Below are positions 48,559 through 57,475 of a stretch of 64,000 nucleotides of DNA, piece by piece. Positions within the stretch are counted from its first letter, which is position 1. Every line of letters starts with the position of its first letter. Below the pieces are notes generated by a model. It was not told the origin of the DNA, did not search any database, and was given only the letters and a program-made list of their open reading frames with translations. Position numbers and translations under genes: made by a program. Where the stretch lies: positions 124,001 through 188,000 of the forward strand of contig CAMCVS010000005.1 in NCBI GenBank assembly GCA_945881965.1, read 5' to 3'. Source of the stretch: Paracoccus haematequi (GTDB lineage: Bacteria > Pseudomonadota > Alphaproteobacteria > Rhodobacterales > Rhodobacteraceae).

Positions 48559-51500
48559 TTATTTCAGGAGCAGGCGCGCCTCGTGCTTTTTCAGCGAGCG
48601 GCGGGCCGATTGGTAATCCTGCACCCCGTCCTGCGTTTGCAGTTCCGGGAACAGATCGAAGATTTCGCTGCGCTGCGCATCGCCCACACCCTTCAGAGAC
48701 ATGTCGCCCGGCTGGAAGCTTTCGGTCCAGGACCCGTTCGACAGCACCACCTCGTGATGATCGAACATGAAGTGGATATAGGTCGTGCCCATCACATCCA
48801 CCTCATGCACGCCGGGTGCGCCGACCAGATGCTTGGCCGCAACCAGAACCTCACGCTCGTCGAAGTAAAGCGCGGTCTTCTCGTTGTTTATCAGCACCCG
48901 GTGGTTCGGGCTATACAGCGTGTCGCGTTCCGGCAACCCGTTGCCCAGCGATCCGGCCTTGATCAGCACCGGCTTCATGGACGGGTTCTTGACGAAATCC
49001 ACACCCGTCAGCGGCTTGGCCCCGATCCAGCGGATTTCCTGCAATCCGTTGTCGCGCGTGATGACCTTGTCGCCCACCTTCAGCTCTTCGACCAGACGCT
49101 CGCCTTTCGGGGTCGCAATCAGGGTGCCCGGCGTGAAGCAGGGGATGATCTCTTCGATCTCGGCGAACTGGAAGGTGGTCACAACCGCCCCGGTCGCATC
49201 GGCGATGGTAACAAAGCCGTTCGATCCGTTGGCGTTGCTGTCCGGCCCGGAGATCGTGACCTTGACCGACCCACCTGTCGGGGCAGACCCGCGCAGATCG
49301 AGCGTGTCAAAGTCGTCGCCCGCGCTGCTGCCATCCACAGTGTCGTTGTTGGTGCCACCCACGAAGGTGTCACGTCCCGCGCCACCAACCAGCAGGTCGG
49401 CACCATTGCCGCCGACGATGCTGTCGTTGCCGTCGCCGCCGTCCACGGTATCGCTGTCGGGACCGGCAAAGATCACGTCATCGCCCGCGCCGCCGTTCAG
49501 CAGATCGAAGCCGAGATCACCGATGATGGTGTCGTTGCCGATACCGCCTTCGATGCTGTCATCGCCCGACGACCCAAGGATCGAGTCGTTGCCCGCGCCG
49601 CCGTCCAGCACGTCACCTCCGGTGCCGCCATCCAGCGTGTCATTGCCGTCGCCACCCAGCAGGGTGTCTTCGCCATTGTCACCCAGGAGGCTGTCGTCAC
49701 CTGCGCCACCTTCGATGCTGTCGGCGTTGAAGCCGCCGTCGATTGTGTCGTTGTTCGCGCCGCCCAAAATGGTGTCACGGCCTTCGCCGCCCAGCAGGCT
49801 GTCATTGCCGTCGCCGCCGTCGATCAGGTCGTCGTCCAGACCGCCGTCGATCACGTCATCGCCGATTCCACCCAGCAGAGTGTCGTTGTCATCCTCGCCG
49901 AAGATGGTGTCGTTGCCCGCACCGCCATCAACAAAGTCGAGCCCGTTTTCCGGAACCGGATCAATCGAGTCGTCGGCCTGACCCAGCAGGCTGGACGTGC
50001 CCGCGTTGATGAAGTCGTTGCCACCCTGACCCAGAATGGTGTCCGACCCGTGCCCGCCGATGATCGAGTCGTCACCCGCGCCGCCGTCCACGCTGTCATC
50101 GTCGATGCCTGCGTTGATGGTGTCGTTGTCGTTGCCGCCAAAGATCACATCGGCATCATCACCGGTGGTGATGCTGTCGTTGCCGTCGCCACCCAGAACC
50201 GTGTCCTTGCCATCGTTCTGGTTCGGATCGGTGACAACGGGTTGTCCGGTGACCGGATCGCGCAGCGCCGGGTTCGGCAGGGTGGGATCATCGCCGGTGT
50301 AATCGCTGAAGGCGTCGATGCCCGCATTGATCACGTCGTCACCCGCGCCGCCTTCGACGTAATCCGACCCCAGACCGGCGTCGATCGTGTCGTTGCCTGC
50401 GCCGCCGAACACAGAGTCAGCGTCGATCCCTGAGTCGATCAGGTCATCACCGCCGTCGCCGAACACGGTATCTGCGTCATCGCCGGTAAAGATGGTGTCG
50501 TTACCTTCACCGCCGTTGACCAGATCGCGGTTGTCGTTCGGGTTGGCATCGACCGGCACACCCAGGAAGGTGACATAATCGTTCACATCGCCGCCATCGT
50601 CGGACTGGATCAGGTCAGCGCCGTCACCGCCATTGATGGTGTCGCGGCCTTCTTCGCCGCGCAGGGTGTCATTGCCCAGACCGCCGTCGATGCTGTCGTC
50701 GCCCAAACCGCCGATGACCGAGTCGTCATCCGCCCCGCCATCCAGCGTGTCGTTGTCCGCCCCGCCGCGCAGCGTGTCGTTGCCGGTGCCGCCCGTCAGG
50801 GTGTCGTTCCCGGCATCCGCCTGCAGCGAGTCGTTGCCTGCGCCGCCATCAAGGCTGTCATTGCCCTCGCTGCCGAACAGGGTGTCGTTGCCGTTCCCGC
50901 CTGCCAGCGTGTCATTGCCCTGATCGCCGGTCAGGCGGTCATCGCCCTCGCCGCCCAGAACGCTGTCATCGCCTGCGCCGCCCAGAACAACGTCATTGCC
51001 GGTGCCTGCATCGACATCGTCATTGCCCAGACCGGCATCCACGGTGTCATTGCCCGCGCCTGCCTGGATGATGTCGTCGTTCGGGCCTTCGCCAGCGAGG
51101 ATCTCATCGTTCGAGTCGACCAGATCGCCTTCCGGGTCGCCGGTATAGGTGACGCCGGGGTTCAGCGGCGAATTGGTGCCGATGAAATCATCGCCCGCCG
51201 TGCCCTCGACGATACCGTCAAGCGGGTTGGGGGTGACGGTCACGGTCAGCACCGCAGTATCCGTGCCACCCTGACCATCGCTGATGGTATAGGTGATGAA
51301 CGCGTCGCCTTCAAATCCTGCCGCCGGAACAAAGGTGACCTGCCCGTTCGGGTTGAAGGTCACGGTGCCCTGCGCCGCCGGAACCGTGGCCGCAGTGACG
51401 GTCAGCGTATCGCCATCCACATCGGTGTCATTCGGCAGCACATTCACCGTGACCGGGGCTTCGAACTGCGTCGCCACCGCATCGTCACGGGCCACCGGCG

Positions 51501-54500
51501 CGTCATTCACCGGGGTCACGTTGACATTGACCGTCGCGGTATCCGTGCCGCCCTGACCGTCGCTGACCGTATAGGTGATCGTCGCCGGTCCGTTGAAGTT
51601 CGGCGCGGGCACAAAGGTCAGCGAGCCGTTCGGGTTCACGGTGACCGTGCCGTTCGGGCTGGTGGCTGCGGTGACCGTCAGCGGGTTGCCTTCGGGGTCG
51701 GTGTCGTTGCCCAGCACCGGGATATTGACCGAGCCATCTTCCGGCACCGTCGCGGTGTCGTTGACCGCGTCGGGCGCATCATTCACCGGGGTCACGTTGA
51801 CGTTGACCGTCGCGGTGTCGGTGCCGCCCTGACCGTCGCTGACGGTATAGGTGATCGTCGCCGGTCCGTTGAAGTTCGGCGCGGGCACGAAGGTCAGCGA
51901 GCCGTTCGGGTTCACGGTGACCGTGCCGTTCGGGCTGGTCGCTGCGGTGACCGTCAGCGGGTTGCCGTCGGGGTCAGTGTCGTTGCCCAGAACCGGGATG
52001 TTGACCGAGCCATCTTCCGGCACCGTCGCCGTGTCGTTGACCGCGTCGGGCGCGTCGTTGACCGGGGTCACGTTGACGTTGACCGTCGCGGTGTCGGTGC
52101 CGCCCTGACCGTCCGAGACGGTATAGGTGATCGTCGCCGGTCCGTTGAAGTTCGGCGCGGGCACGAAGGTCAGCGAGCCGTTCGGGTTCACGGTGACCGT
52201 GCCCTGCGCGGGGTCAACTGTCGCAGATGTCACCGTCAGCGGGTCACCATTCGGGTCGGTGTCGTTCGCCAGCACGTTGATCGTCGTCGTGCCATCCTCG
52301 GCCACCGTTGCGGTGTCGTTCTGCGCCTCGGGGGCTCCGTTGGGCAGGAAGATTTCCTCGATCTCGGTAAACGCCAGCGTGCCGGTGACATTGCCTGCGT
52401 TATCAAGGAATTGCACCGTACCGCTGGTGGAATCGCCGTCGGCGTCCAGCGTCTCATTCACGATCCGGACACGGCCTGCACCCGTCAGGTCCAGCACGTC
52501 GAAATCATCGCCGCCCGTGCCGCCATCGACGCGGTCGCCCGCATTGCCGCCGATGAACAGGTCGCGGTCGTCGTTGCCTTGCAGCGCATCGGCCCCGGCC
52601 CCGCCGATGATGGTGTCATCGCCGCCATTGCCGAAGATCACGTCATCGCCGTCATTGCCCAACAACGAGTCGTCGCCCGCCACGGGTGTGCCCGTGCCGA
52701 CGCCCGTGCCGCCGCCCGTCGCAGGCGCGCCAGTGAAATAGCTGTTGGCCAGACCGGAATAGTTCACGCTGGGATGGGTGTCGACGCGACCGAGGAAGGT
52801 ATATGTCTGGCCCAGCGTCAGCGGCTGGTCGGTGACAAAGCCCACAACGTCATTGCCGTTCAGTTCGACGGCATAGACATGGATGATCTTGCCTGCCGCA
52901 TCCTGCACCGAATAGGTGTATTCGGGGGTCAGGCGCCCGCCGGTATTCCCGTTCACGCCATCCAGAACCACCGACCGCGAGAGGGTCTGGCTCAGGTCGC
53001 CGTCATCGAATTTGGAGTCGTTGTCCGTGACGCCGACCGCCTTGGGCGTGGCATTGCCCAGCAGGGTAAAGGTGTTGCCCTGCACATCCGGCTCGCCGTT
53101 CGCGCTGTCTTCCCACGGGTTGTCCTGACGCGGCGCGATGATGGTGTTGATCTGGTCCAGATCCCAAACCAGCAGGGTCTGGGCGGCACCGGCCACAGCC
53201 GGGATCGTGACCTGGTTCGGCGCGGGGGTCGTGCCGGGGCCTGCAATCGTGGTGTCATCGCCATAGATGGTGTCGTTGCCGGCCCCACCCAGCACGGTGT
53301 CATTGCCACCATTGCCAAAGATCGAGTCGTTGCCGTCGCCGCCAAGGATCGAGTCGTTGCCATTGCCGGTCGAGGCCGCGCCGGTGGGCGCATCGTAATA
53401 GATGTCGGTGACGTTGATCCCGGCATCGCCGTTCGACAGCGAGCTGTCCTGATTATGGGTGATTTCCAGACGGCTGATCGGGCCTGCGATGTTGACCAGC
53501 GACGAATATTCCGGCGTGGTATCGGCCGGGTTCGACGACAGGTTGCCCGAACGGCTTTCCAGCTGTTCGTTGCCGCCAGCCGCATCACGGTTGAAGGCCG
53601 AGATTTTCGAGCCGTTCTCGGTCCGGATCGGCACCAGATTGCCTGCGGCGTCATAGGCCTTGATTGTCACTTCCGACGAATAATCAATGTCGTTGATGCG
53701 GAACGACACGTTGGTCACCGGCTGGTCAAAGGCCCAGCGATAGGTGGCGGATTCGCCGTTGGCGTTCAGTTGCGACGACAGCGAGCTGTTCGGATTCGCG
53801 CCGACGCCATCGTCCGTGATCGAATGGACCTTTTGCTGGTCGGTCGAGAAGGTCGTGACCGGCGACTGGGTGAACGCGATCTTCGAGAAGGTCACGTTGA
53901 CGTTGCCGGTGTCCTGCGCGGCGCTGGTGAACTGGTCGCCGTTGTCGATAAGGGTGTTGTCGCCCGAGGGGTCGCGCAACTGATCCCATTCAAAGCTTTC
54001 GCGCACAGTGCCGGTTCCGGCAGCGCCGGTGTCATCGCCGTAGATGGTGTCGTTGCCATTGCCGCCATCGATTGTATCGTTGCCACCATTGCCAAAGATC
54101 AGGTCATTGCCGTCGCCGCCAAGGATCGAGTCGTTGCCGCCGGCAATCGGCGCGGTCCCGGGCGCGGGGTTGATCGTCTGGCCATTCGGCAGTTGCAGCG
54201 TGACGTTGCCGGTCAGGGTCACGTCCACCTTAAGATCGTCAAAGTCGCGGTCGCCAAGGTCAGCCGTGTCTTCGAAGGTGATCCGCGCCCATTCGTGGTT
54301 CTGACCCTCGGTTTTGGCATTCACGGTGTTCGACCAGAAAGTGCCTTCCGGGCTGGTGATGCCGACGCGGATCGAATCCCCGACACCGAAGGTCAGGTTG
54401 TAATGCGCGCCGATGTCTTGGTCGTAGCTGTTGGTCAGGGTCCGCACCGACACCGCGCCGGTCAGGCCATTGGTGACCTCGACCAGCAGCGAACCATTAT

Positions 54501-55725
54501 AGGCTCCGGCCTGGCTGACAATGGCGATGCGTGCAGTGCCCGCGGCCCCGGTCGGCGTGCCCGCCCCCATGCCGATGTCGTCGCCATAGATCGTGTCGTT
54601 GCCGATGCTGCCTTCAAGCGTGTCGTTACCCGCGCCGCCCTTGATCAGGTCGTCGCCTTCCTCGCCATTGACAGAGTCGTTGCCCGCGTCACCCGCCAGC
54701 GTGTCATTGTCAAGGCCGCCATAGAGCGTGTCATTGCCGTCACCACCCGCAAAGCTGTCGCGCCCGGTGCCCTGATCTGCGCCGATGGCGTCGTCGATGT
54801 AATCGTCGCCGGTGCCGCCAAGTGCGGTGTCATTGCCTGCGCCGCCGATCAAAGTGTCATTGTCTTCTTCACCACCGAGGAAATCGTTGCCCTCGCCGCC
54901 GATCAGCGTGTCCGCGCCAACACCGCCATACAAGGTGTCATTGCCCGCGCCGCCTTCAGAAAAGTCATTGCCCTGGCCCTGATCCGCACCGGGCGCATCG
55001 TCGATGTAATCATCGCCGCCGCCACCGAAAGACGTGTCATTGCCTGCGCCACCGACGATGGTGTCATTGTCATTCTCGCCGTGCAATTCGTCATTGCCCG
55101 CGTCGCCGAAGAGCTGGTCCTGTCCGTTGCCGCCATAGACCACGTCATCGCCGTTGCCGGCGCGCACGGTGTCATTGCCGCCAAGCGCATAGACGATGTC
55201 GTCATCACGGTTTTCGCCCGGCAAAATCTGGTCATTGGCGTCGATGCGGTCGCCTTCTGGATCACCGGCATAGTTGATGTCGATGTGGTCATTGCCTTCG
55301 GTGCCGTTCACGAACCCGTTCAGGTTGGCGCGGAAACCGAAATCGACGTTCAGGTGCTGCGCACCGGTCGCCAGATGGAAGCGGTCCGTGACGCCGTTCA
55401 GATTGGCATCGCTGTCCTCGCCGTCACCACCGACATCCTTGGGCACCAGCGTCTTGCCGGCGATGTTGGAAGGCACGCGGACGGAATAGTCGCCTGCGGC
55501 GAGGTTGCCAAAGGAATAGTCGCCCGTGTGGTTGGTATGCACGGTCGCGATCACATGGCCTGCGCTGTTCAGCAGTTCGACCCGCACACCGTCGATGCCC
55601 GGTTCGAACACATGACCCAGACGTTCGGTCGAATCGCGGTTGGTGTCGGTGAACACGCGGCCTGCGATCTTTGCGTTGCTGGCGCTGTAGTTGGGGTGGC
55701 CCCAGTTAAACAGGAAAAATGTCAT
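48559..55725 (-). CDS. Giant RTX-repeat protein with SdrD-B, cadherin-like and Hint domains, 2388 residues
   Basis: The 2388-residue acidic protein has no signal peptide and starts MTFFLFNWGHPNYSASNAK. Domains in order: an SdrD-type B domain (GRVFTDTNRDSTERLG, residues 15-120), RTX repeats, three carbohydrate-binding-like or DUF4114-like modules (about 388-532, 572-778, 834-998), four cadherin-like tandem repeats (about 1125-1510, motif NDTDPDGNPLTVTAATSPNG), a second RTX block to about 2158, and a Hint domain from C2196 (CFTPGTLIATPKGERL, block F SPNHRVLI) to the end. The start has GGAG 8 bases upstream; a GTG 9 bases further up is possible. Probably a type I-secreted adhesin; function unproven. 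Confidence 0.93.
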   Translation of the reverse strand: MTFFLFNWGHPNYSASNAKIAGRVFTDTNRDSTERLGHVFEPGIDGVRVELLNSAGHVIATVHTNHTGDYSFGNLAAGDYSVRVPSNIAGKTLVPKDVGGDGEDSDANLNGVTDRFHLATGAQHLNVDFGFRANLNGFVNGTEGNDHIDINYAGDPEGDRIDANDQILPGENRDDDIVYALGGNDTVRAGNGDDVVYGGNGQDQLFGDAGNDELHGENDNDTIVGGAGNDTSFGGGGDDYIDDAPGADQGQGNDFSEGGAGNDTLYGGVGADTLIGGEGNDFLGGEEDNDTLIGGAGNDTALGGTGDDYIDDAIGADQGTGRDSFAGGDGNDTLYGGLDNDTLAGDAGNDSVNGEEGDDLIKGGAGNDTLEGSIGNDTIYGDDIGMGAGTPTGAAGTARIAIVSQAGAYNGSLLVEVTNGLTGAVSVRTLTNSYDQDIGAHYNLTFGVGDSIRVGITSPEGTFWSNTVNAKTEGQNHEWARITFEDTADLGDRDFDDLKVDVTLTGNVTLQLPNGQTINPAPGTAPIAGGNDSILGGDGNDLIFGNGGNDTIDGGNGNDTIYGDDTGAAGTGTVRESFEWDQLRDPSGDNTLIDNGDQFTSAAQDTGNVNVTFSKIAFTQSPVTTFSTDQQKVHSITDDGVGANPNSSLSSQLNANGESATYRWAFDQPVTNVSFRINDIDYSSEVTIKAYDAAGNLVPIRTENGSKISAFNRDAAGGNEQLESRSGNLSSNPADTTPEYSSLVNIAGPISRLEITHNQDSSLSNGDAGINVTDIYYDAPTGAASTGNGNDSILGGDGNDSIFGNGGNDTVLGGAGNDTIYGDDTTIAGPGTTPAPNQVTIPAVAGAAQTLLVWDLDQINTIIAPRQDNPWEDSANGEPDVQGNTFTLLGNATPKAVGVTDNDSKFDDGDLSQTLSRSVVLDGVNGNTGGRLTPEYTYSVQDAAGKIIHVYAVELNGNDVVGFVTDQPLTLGQTYTFLGRVDTHPSVNYSGLANSYFTGAPATGGGTGVGTGTPVAGDDSLLGNDGDDVIFGNGGDDTIIGGAGADALQGNDDRDLFIGGNAGDRVDGGTGGDDFDVLDLTGAGRVRIVNETLDADGDSTSGTVQFLDNAGNVTGTLAFTEIEEIFLPNGAPEAQNDTATVAEDGTTTINVLANDTDPNGDPLTVTSATVDPAQGTVTVNPNGSLTFVPAPNFNGPATITYTVSDGQGGTDTATVNVNVTPVNDAPDAVNDTATVPEDGSVNIPVLGNDTDPDGNPLTVTAATSPNGTVTVNPNGSLTFVPAPNFNGPATITYTVSDGQGGTDTATVNVNVTPVNDAPDAVNDTATVPEDGSVNIPVLGNDTDPEGNPLTVTAATSPNGTVTVNPNGSLTFVPAPNFNGPATITYTVSDGQGGTDTATVNVNVTPVNDAPVARDDAVATQFEAPVTVNVLPNDTDVDGDTLTVTAATVPAAQGTVTFNPNGQVTFVPAAGFEGDAFITYTISDGQGGTDTAVLTVTVTPNPLDGIVEGTAGDDFIGTNSPLNPGVTYTGDPEGDLVDSNDEILAGEGPNDDIIQAGAGNDTVDAGLGNDDVDAGTGNDVVLGGAGDDSVLGGEGDDRLTGDQGNDTLAGGNGNDTLFGSEGNDSLDGGAGNDSLQADAGNDTLTGGTGNDTLRGGADNDTLDGGADDDSVIGGLGDDSIDGGLGNDTLRGEEGRDTINGGDGADLIQSDDGGDVNDYVTFLGVPVDANPNDNRDLVNGGEGNDTIFTGDDADTVFGDGGDDLIDSGIDADSVFGGAGNDTIDAGLGSDYVEGGAGDDVINAGIDAFSDYTGDDPTLPNPALRDPVTGQPVVTDPNQNDGKDTVLGGDGNDSITTGDDADVIFGGNDNDTINAGIDDDSVDGGAGDDSIIGGHGSDTILGQGGNDFINAGTSSLLGQADDSIDPVPENGLDFVDGGAGNDTIFGEDDNDTLLGGIGDDVIDGGLDDDLIDGGDGNDSLLGGEGRDTILGGANNDTIDGGFNADSIEGGAGDDSLLGDNGEDTLLGGDGNDTLDGGTGGDVLDGGAGNDSILGSSGDDSIEGGIGNDTIIGDLGFDLLNGGAGDDVIFAGPDSDTVDGGDGNDSIVGGNGADLLVGGAGRDTFVGGTNNDTVDGSSAGDDFDTLDLRGSAPTGGSVKVTISGPDSNANGSNGFVTIADATGAVVTTFQFAEIEEIIPCFTPGTLIATPKGERLVEELKVGDKVITRDNGLQEIRWIGAKPLTGVDFVKNPSMKPVLIKAGSLGNGLPERDTLYSPNHRVLINNEKTALYFDEREVLVAAKHLVGAPGVHEVDVMGTTYIHFMFDHHEVVLSNGSWTESFQPGDMSLKGVGDAQRSEIFDLFPELQTQDGVQDYQSARRSLKKHEARLLLK
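51511..52200 (-). repeat. Tandem 276-bp repeats within the second RTX gene
   Basis: Two nearly identical 276-bp units (51511-51786 and 51787-52062) and half of a third (52063-52200) differ at only a few mostly synonymous positions. They encode the cadherin-like repeats. The near identity at DNA level shows recent duplication or ongoing gene conversion. Confidence 0.9.
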
Positions 55726-55727
55726 GG

Positions 55728-55982
55728 TCAGCACTCCAGCTTTGCGAGGACGATTGGCGCGTCATTGTGAGGGGAACGGATTGCAGCGTCTTGCCGGGTT
55801 CCGTTGATGTTCAGAAATTCGGGATCGCGGGGGGCGGTGAGGCCGAATGGCGAGGTTTGGCTGCGCTGTTGATCCACCTTGCATTCAAGCCGAAGGTTTC
55901 GTTGCACGGACATCATCGGCAACACCCACAGCGAACGCACGACGCAGTTGGCCGTCGCCGTTGTCGTGTCATTGGCAGTCAT
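55728..55982 (-). CDS. Possible small protein upstream of the second RTX gene, 84 residues
   Basis: An 84-codon frame begins MTANDTTTATANCVVRSLWV and ends APIVLAKLEC. GGGAG lies 8 bases before its ATG. Its TGA is 2 bases before the ATG of the giant gene, so the two would be translationally coupled. No family is recognised, and there is no clear signal peptide or membrane span. The arrangement parallels the 30-codon ORF in front of the other giant gene. Codon use is less biased than in neighbouring genes, so it may be a regulatory ORF rather than a functional protein. Confidence 0.4.
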   Translation of the reverse strand: MTANDTTTATANCVVRSLWVLPMMSVQRNLRLECKVDQQRSQTSPFGLTAPRDPEFLNINGTRQDAAIRSPHNDAPIVLAKLEC

Positions 55983-56684
55983 CACACAGTCTCCCACACA
56001 GCGGCAGCGACACCGCAAAAAGTCGGAACGGAAGCACCCTTAACAGCAGGTGCCACCGAACAAGGATCAAGTGTCAGGACGTGCAGGATCGACGCGCAAT
56101 TCCGGCACAGCCTGCGACAATTCGCAGACCGCACCCGGTCGCTTCCCCATGCATCCGTCCGGATACAAGACAGTTCAGCGGCCGCCCCCGTGGCCAGCAG
56201 ATATTTTAACCCCCCAGATGGGTCGTGTTTTACCTACCTCAGCCATGCCGCTTCGGGGAAGGGGAAGATTCCTGATTTCCGCCGCATTTCCGCAGGCTAG
56301 CGGGAACGAACCGGCATCGGCGGTTGGAATTGTTTCGCAAATCAACACAGTTATCCCCAGATTGTCGCCGCTTTGCAGCATGATCCTGCAAGCAAACTGC
56401 CGTTTAGCGGGGGATGTGGAAATGATCACTCGCCTTAAAGGTGATTGTTTGTGCCGTTCCGGAAACAAACACAGTGCTGCCTTGATTTTGCCCCGCGTTG
56501 CAAATTTTCCATGCTTTGGATCAATCGTCGTAAGGATTTGGGAACCAATCCCGCAGATCAGGGCGGTTTGTTCACACGGCGTTACGGCCTGTTTATCCAC
56601 ATTGCCCGAATCGGTCTGAATCGGACCCCAGAATGGCCACAATTCAGGGCTGAACGGCCGGGACTTTCAGTAATCTGACGGGGA
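55983..56684. other. 700-bp intergenic region upstream of the second RTX gene
   Basis: The stretch lies between the small upstream ORF and tRNA-Leu. It is less GC-rich than the surrounding genes from about 56330 to 56640 and contains a perfect DnaA box (56593) and a one-mismatch box (TTATCCCCA at 56351). Short frames on both strands lack family similarity. It presumably holds the promoter of the second giant gene, but no clear promoter was identified. Confidence 0.6.
56593..56601 (+). promoter_or_regulatory. Perfect DnaA box upstream of tRNA-Leu
   Basis: Exact TTATCCACA in the intergenic region, 84 bases beyond the 3' end of tRNA-Leu. A one-mismatch site lies 240 bases away. Confidence 0.4.
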
Positions 56685-56768
56685 TGGTGCCCAAGGTCGG
56701 ACTCGAACCGACATGCCTCGCGGCGGCGGATTTTGAGTCCGCTGCGTCTACCATTCCACCACTTGGGC
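56685..56768 (-). tRNA. tRNA-Leu (anticodon CAA)
   Basis: On the minus strand GCCCAAG pairs with CTTGGGC to form the acceptor stem, the discriminator is A, and the CCA end is encoded. The anticodon arm GCGGA-CTCAAAA-TCCGC gives CAA, reading UUG. A variable arm (CCGCCGCGAGGC) and the T-arm with GGTTCGAGTCC are present. Length is 84 bases, as expected for a class II tRNA. Confidence 0.96.
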
Positions 56769-56944
56769 GTGGCAACTCGCATACCGATCCCGACGGGCGG
56801 CGTAAAGCGAAAATGGTGCTTTTCCTTGCCCCCCGGCCCCGCTACACGGACGCCGCAATGCAGGAGACGCCCGATGCTTCGCAGGCTGTATCACAGGACG
56901 ATGGCGCCGGTCGGAAATCCGGGCGCAATCCGGATGTCGATACA

Positions 56945-57409
56945 ATGACGCCCCGCCGTTTGATGATCCTTGCCGGGGCCGGGTCGCTGCTGCTGCTGGC
57001 GGCGGCATTCGCATTTCAGGCGATGGGCTGGGCCCCCTGCCAGATGTGCCTGTGGCAACGTTGGCCCCACGCCGCCGCTGGAATTCTGGGCGCGGTTGCG
57101 CTGGTGGCCGCAAGCCCGTTGCTTGCGGGCGCAGGCGCGCTGTCGGCGCTGACAACGGCAGGCATCGCGGCGTTTCATTCCGGGGTCGAACGCGACTGGT
57201 GGGAGGGGCCGTCATCCTGCACCGGATCGGGCCTGTCGGCCCTGTCGGGCGCGTCACTGCTGCCGGGCAGTGGCGGGCCGTCGGTGGCGATGTGCGACCA
57301 GTTCACACCATTTCTGTTCGGCCTGTCGATGGCCAACCTGAACCTGCTGGCCTCGCTGGTGCTGGCCGGGCTTTGGGCCTTTGCCGCCGTGCGCGCCCGG
57401 CGCGGTTGA
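56945..57409 (+). CDS. dsbB: Disulfide bond formation protein B family
   Basis: The 154-residue four-span inner-membrane protein reoxidises periplasmic thiol oxidases by passing electrons to quinone. The first periplasmic CxxC is C32-C35 in GWAPCQMCLWQRWPH, and the second cysteine pair is C92 and C117 (PSSCTGSG and AMCDQF). Roseobacter homologues start close to MTPRRLMILAGAGS, so this ATG is chosen although it lacks a strong ribosome-binding site; upstream in-frame ATGs run into the tRNA region. No DsbA gene is nearby. Confidence 0.88.
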   Translation: MTPRRLMILAGAGSLLLLAAAFAFQAMGWAPCQMCLWQRWPHAAAGILGAVALVAASPLLAGAGALSALTTAGIAAFHSGVERDWWEGPSSCTGSGLSALSGASLLPGSGGPSVAMCDQFTPFLFGLSMANLNLLASLVLAGLWAFAAVRARRG

Positions 57410-57475
57410 CCACGCGAAAACGCTTTCGGTCGCGCGACGGATCGAGAACACTGCACCCGCCACCAGGAGCGCGCG

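Noticed and set aside
52411-55770. 1119-codon plus-strand frame opposite the second giant gene
   Set aside because: It has no domain and mirrors the repeat structure of the sense gene; no ribosome-binding site or promoter supports it.
55719-56300. 193-codon plus-strand frame upstream of tRNA-Leu
   Set aside because: No similarity or ribosome-binding site, and it overlaps the better-supported 84-codon minus-strand frame.
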